Positions 57,521 through 64,000 of a stretch of 64,000 nt of DNA are shown here, piece after piece; positions within the stretch are counted from its first letter, which is position 1; every line of letters begins with the position of its first letter. The notes under the pieces are model-generated. The model saw nothing but the letters and a program-made list of their open reading frames with translations. It made no database searches and was not told where the DNA came from. Source of the stretch: Chondrocystis sp. NIES-4102. GTDB taxonomy: Bacteria; Cyanobacteriota; Cyanobacteriia; Cyanobacteriales; Xenococcaceae. Where the stretch lies: contig AP018281.1 in the NCBI GenBank assembly GCA_002368355.1, positions 2,914,001 to 2,978,000 of the forward strand. The letters are read 5' to 3'. A program made the translations under genes and the position numbers.

Positions 57521-59416
57521 TTGTCATTAAATATTGTGTCTTACTCACCAAAGAAAGTACCTTTAGGAGCAGTTTTGCAGCAAGCTGGGCTTGTAACTGT
57601 TACTCAAGTTAAAGAAGCTTTAGAACAGCAGAGCCAATTAAAAACCAAATTGAGAATTGGTGAAATATTAGCAGAGCAAGGAGATATCAAACCTCAGACG
57701 GCTGATTTTTTTGCTAATCATTGGTATGTATTATCAACCCAAAAGCCACAGCAACCTATAGGTCAATATTTTAAGCAAGCTGCATTGCTAACTCAGCAGC
57801 AAATAGAAATAATCTTAAAAGAGCAAAAGCAACATAAATTAAAATTTGGCGAAATGGCGATCGCTAAAGGTTGGCTTAAGCAAAAAACAGTAGACTTCTT
57901 TATAGATCATCTTGTTAATTCGCCAATTGAAGAAAAAAAGCAGTATAGTTTTACAGAAGATAGTGATTACTCTCAAAGGGTACACGAAGGTTTTCTGAAA
58001 ATTAAACTAAAATTGCTTAATCTAGAAGATCAAGATAATTATTCAGAGGAAGCATTAATCAGAGTATTGTGGTGGACAGGTGGACAATCTTTTCTAACTC
58101 ATACGGTTTTTCAGTTAGTCAGAGAAACCAGAGATACTTTAATTTCAGCCACTGAGTCTGAGCAAGTCGATTATATAGTTAAAAATCAACTTCTTAGTGA
58201 CTGGGAAAACCAAAAACTCAGTAAGCATTTAAAAAATATAGAAGCAAAATTGCTTAATAATCCACAATGTTCATCCTTTCAACTACTTTCCATGTATCAA
58301 CGAATATTATGGGATGAAGTTTTTATAGATGATAGTGTGGAGCAGCAAGAACTATTAAAATTAGGTTTAGTAGTTAAACAACAAGATAAATTATCTGTAG
58401 CCAACAGAATTTACAGTACAGTATTTAATTCCCATTGGCTTAAGCAAAAACTAACTTATCCTGTTGATCCCACTGTTACTTTAATTGCAACAGAATCAAA
58501 ACAGACAACTCCATTATCTAGCTCTAATTTGTTGCGACCCAAAAATATTTTGCTAGTATTGGCTTTGATTAGTTTATTATCAGTGTTTTTTAATAATTTA
58601 GCTAAACGTATAGCAGTTAGAACAGCTTTTGAGCAAGGTAATCAACTACTTAAGCAGAAATCATATAATCAAGCACTGGCTAAATATGATCGCCTACTGA
58701 AGATAGATAGTAATTACTTTCAAGCTTGGACAAATCAAGGTTATGCTTTAGCAGGCTTAGAAAGATATGAAGAGATGCGTCAATCTTGTTATACCGCTAG
58801 CATTATTGAGCCTACTGCTGTATATGCTTGGAATTGTCAAGGAGAAGCGTTACATAACCTTAAAAGAGAAAGAGAAGCAATTATTGCTTTTGATCGAGCG
58901 ATCGCACTAGACCCCAACGATGCTATCTTTTTAATTAATAAAAGTGAATCTTTAAGATCTTTAGGTAAAAACGAAGAAGCTTTAAAGGTAATTGAAAAAG
59001 CTATTCAAGTATTAGAAAAGCAAGAAGCAATTGTAGGTAAACCTCAAGTTAGCAATGAACTGGCGATCGCTTTAACTTTTTTGGGGAATGGTTATAGAAA
59101 TAAACAGCAATATCAAGCTGCTATTAATACTTATAATCGTGCTTTAGAATATTCACCTAATTATTTTGCTGCACAAATAGGTAAGGGAATTGTCTTAACC
59201 CAAATTCAACGTTATCCAGAAGCGCAAGCAGCGTTCAAATTAATTCTTAATAATAGTAATTTGCCCAAAGCCAAGCAAGCCCAAACCTGGTTCTATTTAG
59301 GCAAAACCCTTTGCCAAGCCCAACAGCCAAGGGATGGCATAGCTGCATTTGAGCAAGCGATCAAGTTAAAACCAGACTATCGAGCAGCATTTTTAGCAAA
59401 ACAAAAATGTCAATAA
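57521..59416 (+). CDS. Multi-domain protein: GspE-N-like repeats, winged-helix-like domain, TM helix, TPRs
   Basis: 631 aa, TTG start (GTG at 57536 is an alternative). Residues 15-70 and 80-135 are two copies of a helical domain like the N-terminal domain of type II/IV secretion ATPases (LGAVLQQAGLVTVTQVKEAL and QYFKQAALLTQQQIEIILKE, each with an IGEILAEQG- or FGEMAIAKG-type turn). Residues about 155-330 resemble the AAA-associated winged-helix region (VLWWTGGQSFLTHTVFQL). One transmembrane helix lies near 340-360 (ILLVLALISLLSVFFN). Residues 367-631 are about six TPRs (DPNDAIFLINKSESLRSLG and relatives). A membrane-attached scaffold or regulator is likely; function unknown. Confidence 0.72.
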   Translation: MSLNIVSYSPKKVPLGAVLQQAGLVTVTQVKEALEQQSQLKTKLRIGEILAEQGDIKPQTADFFANHWYVLSTQKPQQPIGQYFKQAALLTQQQIEIILKEQKQHKLKFGEMAIAKGWLKQKTVDFFIDHLVNSPIEEKKQYSFTEDSDYSQRVHEGFLKIKLKLLNLEDQDNYSEEALIRVLWWTGGQSFLTHTVFQLVRETRDTLISATESEQVDYIVKNQLLSDWENQKLSKHLKNIEAKLLNNPQCSSFQLLSMYQRILWDEVFIDDSVEQQELLKLGLVVKQQDKLSVANRIYSTVFNSHWLKQKLTYPVDPTVTLIATESKQTTPLSSSNLLRPKNILLVLALISLLSVFFNNLAKRIAVRTAFEQGNQLLKQKSYNQALAKYDRLLKIDSNYFQAWTNQGYALAGLERYEEMRQSCYTASIIEPTAVYAWNCQGEALHNLKREREAIIAFDRAIALDPNDAIFLINKSESLRSLGKNEEALKVIEKAIQVLEKQEAIVGKPQVSNELAIALTFLGNGYRNKQQYQAAINTYNRALEYSPNYFAAQIGKGIVLTQIQRYPEAQAAFKLILNNSNLPKAKQAQTWFYLGKTLCQAQQPRDGIAAFEQAIKLKPDYRAAFLAKQKCQ

Positions 59417-59426
59417 ACGAGTATCT

Positions 59427-59948
59427 TTAGAATGGCCACCAGAAAGGTCTAAGATCAGTATATATTCTACTTACTGTCCTGGATGATGGTAGTTGTGAAC
59501 CTTTAAAGTTTTCTCCCAACATATCATAAAGTAACTTGGTTGGACTTACGGGTTTGTTCAAGGCAAACAGTACCTCACTATTGTAACTATCACAACTCAA
59601 ACCTCTTCTTTCGACGGCGCATACTACAGGCTGATCTTTAACAGTATCACTAGCCAAATAATTCATCTGGTTTTGATTATAAAAAGCATTTAGCTTAGTA
59701 GCTGTACTAAGACAATTAACAGTAGCTGCCTCTGGAGAGAAATATTGTGGTAAAAACGATAAAATCGGCGTAACTTGTGACTGCTTTTGATTAGAGAAAG
59801 TTGCAATTACTGTGGGAGTTGAAGTTTGTTGATCACAGGTAACTTTTACGCTAGTGCTAGCTTGTCCTAACTGAGGAAACGAAACGATACTAGTTAGAGC
59901 TAAGGTAGGAATAGTGATTATGCTTGTTACAAAACTAAACTTACTCAT
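59427..59948 (-). CDS. COP23-domain secreted protein
   Basis: 173 aa from ATG 59946-59948, which directly opens a signal peptide (FVTSIITIPTLALTSIVSFP, cleavage likely after GQAS); a frame start at 60002 adds 18 residues in front of it. The mature part begins VKVTCDQQTSTPTVIA and carries conserved cysteines (CDQQ, VNCLS, VVCAVERRGLSCD), the pattern of the COP23 domain named after a circadian-oscillating cyanobacterial protein. Probably periplasmic or surface-located; function is not established. It is convergent with the TPR protein and divergent from the large exoprotein. Confidence 0.78.
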   Translation of the reverse strand: MSKFSFVTSIITIPTLALTSIVSFPQLGQASTSVKVTCDQQTSTPTVIATFSNQKQSQVTPILSFLPQYFSPEAATVNCLSTATKLNAFYNQNQMNYLASDTVKDQPVVCAVERRGLSCDSYNSEVLFALNKPVSPTKLLYDMLGENFKGSQLPSSRTVSRIYTDLRPFWWPF

Positions 59949-60150
59949 CTTTTGCTTGCTCCTGTATACAACACTCTTTAAATTCTTAATACTGAACGTC
60001 ACAGTAATACTAAGATTAAATTACACTTCTCGAAATGTAATTGTAGCAAAAATTGTATTAATTAAAAAAAATTCATCACAAAATTAAACATTGCTTTAGT
60101 TGTTTGAACACTCAAATATGGATAGTTTATTACAATTTATCTAATATTTA

Positions 60151-63100
60151 TTGATCGAGCTAAAACAATGGTTGTGTAAAAATAAATCATTAGTAGCTGA
60201 TTTAACCTACCTACAGTTTACCAATTTATCAATGCTATTTTCGCCAAATTTTAATACGTATCAACTAAGAATACGATTTTTCAAATATATTCAGCTAGAA
60301 ATTTTTCGCTGCATAATTCTCAGTGGAATTGTTAATGTTGTTACATTATTTAATTTTCCAAGTCCAGTTAAAGCTCAAATTACTGCCGATGAAACTGTTA
60401 ATACACAAGTAGAAAATTCTGCTAATGTTTATCAAATTACAGGTGGTACAACCAGAGGAAGTAATTTATTTCATAGTTTCCAAGAATTTTCTGTGCCAAC
60501 AGATAACATTGCTGCGTTTAATAATGCTAGTGACATTGAAAATATCATTGGTCGAGTAACTGGCGAGAATATTTCTAATATTGATGGTTTGATTCAAGCT
60601 AATGGTCAGGCTAATTTAATATTAATTAATCCCCAAGGGATCAATTTTGGCAACAATGCACAACTTAGTATTGGTGGTTCTTTCTTAGCGACTACAGCAG
60701 ATACATTAATCTTCGAGGATGGTACTTATAGTACTAAAGACCTAAGTACGTCTCCTTTATTAAGCGTTAACGTTCCTGTGGGATTACAGTTAGGGCAGAA
60801 TTCAGGTACGATCAATGTTCAAGGAACAGGACATAACTTAAGTTTAGAAACTCCTATATTTACCCCATTTATTAGAGGAGAAGTATCTGGATTAAAAGTA
60901 CAACCAGGTGAGAGTTTAGGACTTGTGGGAGGCAATATAACATTTAATGGGGGGGTATTAACAGCAGAAGCTGGCAATATTGAACTGGGGAGTGTAGAAA
61001 CTGGTATAGTCGGGCTAGATTTTGCACAACAAGGTTTTTCTTTGGCTTATCAAGATATACCTGCATTTAAAAATATCGAGTTAGCACAACGAGCATTAAT
61101 AGATGTTAGTGGCAATACTGGGGGCAAAGTTAACATTCAAGGTCGTCAGGTTCAACTTACTGAAGGTTCAGTTGTCTTAATTCAGAATTTTGGGAATGAA
61201 GAGTCGGGAAAATTAAACATAAAAGCTACTGAGGGTCTGCGAATAGATGGAGTAACGAGTGATGGGTTAATTGCTAGTGGTTTATTTACAGAAGCTTTAG
61301 CAAGTGGCAAAGGAAGCGATGTTGAAATTGAAACTGCCAATTTAGAGCTTACAGGAGCAGGAAGCATCTTAACTATTACTTTTGGGACAGCAGCATCAGG
61401 GGATATAAAGTTAACAGTCGGGGAGGGGATCAAGATAGAAGGATACGCAGCTATTAACCCTAATAAATTCACAATTATTTCTGCACAGACTTTTGGGGTC
61501 GGGGATGCAGGAGCAATTAATGTAGAAACGAAAAACTTTACAGCTTTAAATGGAGGGAATATAGCATCGTTAACGGGTGGAGAAACAGGCACAGGTTCTG
61601 GAGGAAATGTAAATATTAATGCTCAAGAATCGATAGAATTAAGTGGGGTAAATCCTATTGCTTTTGCTCCTAGTCAAATAACGGCAGGTAGTGGGGGAGC
61701 AGGCAGTGCTGGTAATGTGAATTTGACAACTAAAAGATTATTGATTAAAGACGGTGGTAGGGTAGATGCTTCCGCTACTGATCTGGGTGATGCTGGTAAT
61801 GTAAGAATTAATGCTAGTGAGTCTATTGAGGTTACTGGAACTGTTCCTAACTCCCTTAATCCTAGTCTGATTATTGCCTCAGCTAACATTCTTGATCCAG
61901 AATTAAGAGAATTATTAAAATTACCTTCTGTACCGAGTGGTGATTCTGGTAGCGTAACTATTGACACCCCACAACTAAAAATAGGTAATGGGGGATTGAT
62001 AACTGTTCGCAACGATGGCACTGGTGACGCGGGTAACTTGCAAGTAAAAACACAAGTTTTAGACTTATCTGATGAAGGAGGAATCACTGGAGTTGTTCAA
62101 AACGGTAGAGGAGGGGAGATTGAGCTTGAGGTTGCAGATTCTCTAAGACTAACTAGGGGCGGTAAGATTGTCAGCGATAACCTTGGTGCTGGAGATGGAG
62201 GCAGAATTAATATTACTGCTAATAATTTAAACATCAGCGATCGCTCCTACATTAGTACTACTAGTTTTGGTTCGGGTAGAAGCGGTGATATTAATTTAAA
62301 TGTCGGTGATTCCCTCGATATTCAAGGGAGTGGATTTAGACAATTTCAACAGGATTTTCAAGCAGCTAGCTTAGATGGAACATTACAACCTGGTACAAAA
62401 GGAACAGGTATTTTTATTGGTAGTACTGTTGGAGGCAGAGGTGGTGAGCTTAAGATTCAAACTAACTCTTTAAATTTGACAAGTGGGGGTATTATTTTTA
62501 ATCCTATATTTAACAGTGGGATAAGTGGCAACATAGAAATTATTACTAAGGATCTAAATATTGAACAATCCGCCTTGCAAATCAGTTCAGTGACGCAGAG
62601 TACTAATGCTGCACAAGGGGGTGACATCATAATTGAGGCTGAAAGGTTGAAGTTGCGCAATGGGGGTACAATTGCCAATGCTACCTACGGTGGTGCGACA
62701 GGGGGTAATATTGATATCGCAGCCTCGGAATCCGTTACAATCCAAGACACTCCCCAAGATTCCTTATTATTTACAGGTATTTATTCTAATACCAGTATTG
62801 GCAATGGAAATGGGGGCAATATTGATATTACTACTGGCAAGCTCTCTATTCGTCAAGGGATAATTACAAGTAATACAGGTGCATATATTCAGCAGGGCTT
62901 AAAATTTGGTGGTGGTGGTGATGGCGGTGATATTTCTATACAAGTAGATGACAGTATAGACATTAGTGGTGTTAGTACGAGTCCTAGAGTTCTGAGCGGT
63001 ATTAGTGCTAGTTCTTTTGGTAATGGGAATGCGGGCAACGTGGATATCTCTACTAGTAAGTTGTCAGTTCGCGATGGCGCAGAAATTTCGGCAGCAGCAT

Positions 63101-63954
63101 TAAGTTCTGGTGCAGGAGGTAATTTAACAGTTAATGCCAGTGATTCAATCCAATTATTCGGTGGAACTACACTTAGTGGTCAAAGAAGGGGGGGTTTAGT
63201 GGCAGACTCTGGTAGAGATGGCTTTTTTGAGCAAAGAGGTAGTGGATCTTCGGGAGATATTAAAATTACCACAGGTAACTTAACCATCAGTGAAGGGGCT
63301 AGTATAAATGTTCAAAGTTTGGGGGCAGGGCAAGCTGGCAATTTAAATATTGAGGCTAAAAACACTGTTTTATTAACCAAAGAGGGAACAATTTCGGCTG
63401 CGACTAATTTTAATACTGGAGGGGACATTAACTTAAAAGCTAAAAATTTATTTGTACTGGGAGGAAGTCAATTTATTGCGGATGCTAATGCGGGTCGTGG
63501 TGGCAATATTGATATTAATACTCAGGGATTAATAGTATGTGGTGACTGTCGTCTTAGTGCTAGTGCCGAATTAGGAGTTGATGGAGTGGTAAGAATCAAT
63601 ACCCTTAACCCAGATTCCAACGTAGAAATAGTGGATATGCCTACTAAGTTAACCAAACCTCAAGAAGCAGTAGCTTTAGCTTGTGCTAAAACCAATCAAG
63701 CAAATAGTAGTCAATTGACCATAACTGGACGTGGAGGTTTGCCACCTCGCCCCAATGAAGTTTTAACTAGTGAATCATTGATTAATTTTAATAACTCAAA
63801 TGCTCAATCACAGTCGCAAGAGGATACATTTAACTCACAATTACCAGCACCTGCCCGTAATTGGTATATAAATAGTGCAGGTAAAGTAGTTTTAACCAGC
63901 CAAGCTACTATTAATCCTACTCAATTTAATTCTCTTAACTGTGATGTTCGTTGA
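60151..63954 (+). CDS. Filamentous-haemagglutinin-type exoprotein (two-partner secretion)
   Basis: 1267 aa from a TTG at 60151; an in-frame ATG at 60232 may be the true start. A signal peptide precedes the likely cleavage site VKAQ (about residue 74). The TPS domain follows: GGTTRGSNLFHSFQEFSVP near 98, and ANLILINPQGINFGNNAQL near 153. The bulk (about 250-1160) is beta-helix made of GGDI/GNVNI-type repeats. The C-terminus has the CGDCRLSAS and ALACAKTN blocks typical of large cyanobacterial exoproteins. It would be exported by a TpsB outer-membrane partner, none of which is seen in the window, and act as an adhesin or surface protein. Confidence 0.88.
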   Translation: MIELKQWLCKNKSLVADLTYLQFTNLSMLFSPNFNTYQLRIRFFKYIQLEIFRCIILSGIVNVVTLFNFPSPVKAQITADETVNTQVENSANVYQITGGTTRGSNLFHSFQEFSVPTDNIAAFNNASDIENIIGRVTGENISNIDGLIQANGQANLILINPQGINFGNNAQLSIGGSFLATTADTLIFEDGTYSTKDLSTSPLLSVNVPVGLQLGQNSGTINVQGTGHNLSLETPIFTPFIRGEVSGLKVQPGESLGLVGGNITFNGGVLTAEAGNIELGSVETGIVGLDFAQQGFSLAYQDIPAFKNIELAQRALIDVSGNTGGKVNIQGRQVQLTEGSVVLIQNFGNEESGKLNIKATEGLRIDGVTSDGLIASGLFTEALASGKGSDVEIETANLELTGAGSILTITFGTAASGDIKLTVGEGIKIEGYAAINPNKFTIISAQTFGVGDAGAINVETKNFTALNGGNIASLTGGETGTGSGGNVNINAQESIELSGVNPIAFAPSQITAGSGGAGSAGNVNLTTKRLLIKDGGRVDASATDLGDAGNVRINASESIEVTGTVPNSLNPSLIIASANILDPELRELLKLPSVPSGDSGSVTIDTPQLKIGNGGLITVRNDGTGDAGNLQVKTQVLDLSDEGGITGVVQNGRGGEIELEVADSLRLTRGGKIVSDNLGAGDGGRINITANNLNISDRSYISTTSFGSGRSGDINLNVGDSLDIQGSGFRQFQQDFQAASLDGTLQPGTKGTGIFIGSTVGGRGGELKIQTNSLNLTSGGIIFNPIFNSGISGNIEIITKDLNIEQSALQISSVTQSTNAAQGGDIIIEAERLKLRNGGTIANATYGGATGGNIDIAASESVTIQDTPQDSLLFTGIYSNTSIGNGNGGNIDITTGKLSIRQGIITSNTGAYIQQGLKFGGGGDGGDISIQVDDSIDISGVSTSPRVLSGISASSFGNGNAGNVDISTSKLSVRDGAEISAAALSSGAGGNLTVNASDSIQLFGGTTLSGQRRGGLVADSGRDGFFEQRGSGSSGDIKITTGNLTISEGASINVQSLGAGQAGNLNIEAKNTVLLTKEGTISAATNFNTGGDINLKAKNLFVLGGSQFIADANAGRGGNIDINTQGLIVCGDCRLSASAELGVDGVVRINTLNPDSNVEIVDMPTKLTKPQEAVALACAKTNQANSSQLTITGRGGLPPRPNEVLTSESLINFNNSNAQSQSQEDTFNSQLPAPARNWYINSAGKVVLTSQATINPTQFNSLNCDVR

Positions 63955-64000
63955 GTTCTATTCCGCACTTATAATTAAGTTAGATCCTTGTTCGAGTAAT

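Overview
The window is chromosomal DNA of a low-GC cyanobacterium. Direct evidence is the photosystem II gene psbZ, light-dependent protochlorophyllide reductase (por), ntcA, DUF3084, DUF3146 and COP23-domain proteins, and the very frequent HIP1 octamer GCGATCGC. Lineage is inference: the mix of gene content, dispersed CCTACTA-type heptad repeats, large filamentous-haemagglutinin-like exoproteins and AT-rich spacers fits a unicellular or baeocytous (Pleurocapsales-like) cyanobacterium, but no 16S or marker phylogeny is available here.

Layout. 1-417: N-terminus of a type ISP restriction-modification enzyme running off the left edge. 0.9-7.7 kb: Cry-DASH, an orphan sugar ABC permease, a probable 6S RNA, an M16 peptidase and phosphoketolase. 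8.1-13.9 kb: an RTX protein, trpC, a FAD oxidoreductase, mazG and a DUF2470 protein, separated by short-repeat spacers. 14-24.5 kb: a second-type EF-G, por, an HtrA protease, a degenerate DinG-like helicase, a membrane-tethered receiver protein, ribH, psbZ and malQ. 24.7-28.1 kb: a badly decayed secreted nuclease/metalloprotease gene with a pentapeptide-repeat gene lying inside it on the opposite strand. 28.2-30.1 kb: a subtilisin-like protease. 30.4-41.6 kb: housekeeping genes (rps1b, dienelactone hydrolase, hisB, fabI, ntcA, DUF3084, a RuvX/YqgF-like nuclease, a frameshifted second membrane-tethered receiver, DUF3146, a DCC thiol protein, gpmI, secG, a zinc protease). 41.9-46.5 kb: a tight three-gene cassette of a dynamin-like GTPase and two membrane-associated proteins of unknown function. 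46.8-54.2 kb: a phosphoesterase, a TPR protein, murJ, ttcA and an ECF sigma / putative anti-sigma / Spy-like operon. 54.3-57.1 kb: a tRNA-Leu(GAG) to tRNA-Asp(GTC) interval full of decayed defence genes plus an intact Uma2 nuclease. 57.2-64 kb: a candidate structured RNA, a multi-domain TPR protein, a COP23 protein and a two-partner-secretion exoprotein.

Most genes are ordinary metabolism and housekeeping. The parts that stand out are the dynamin cassette (the best candidate for an undescribed membrane-active, possibly defensive, system), the tRNA-bounded graveyard of restriction/defence genes, the two receiver domains anchored by a C-terminal membrane helix in place of a DNA-binding domain, and the ECF/anti-sigma/Spy-like envelope or metal stress module. 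All functional statements rest on motif recognition by eye; no database search was run.
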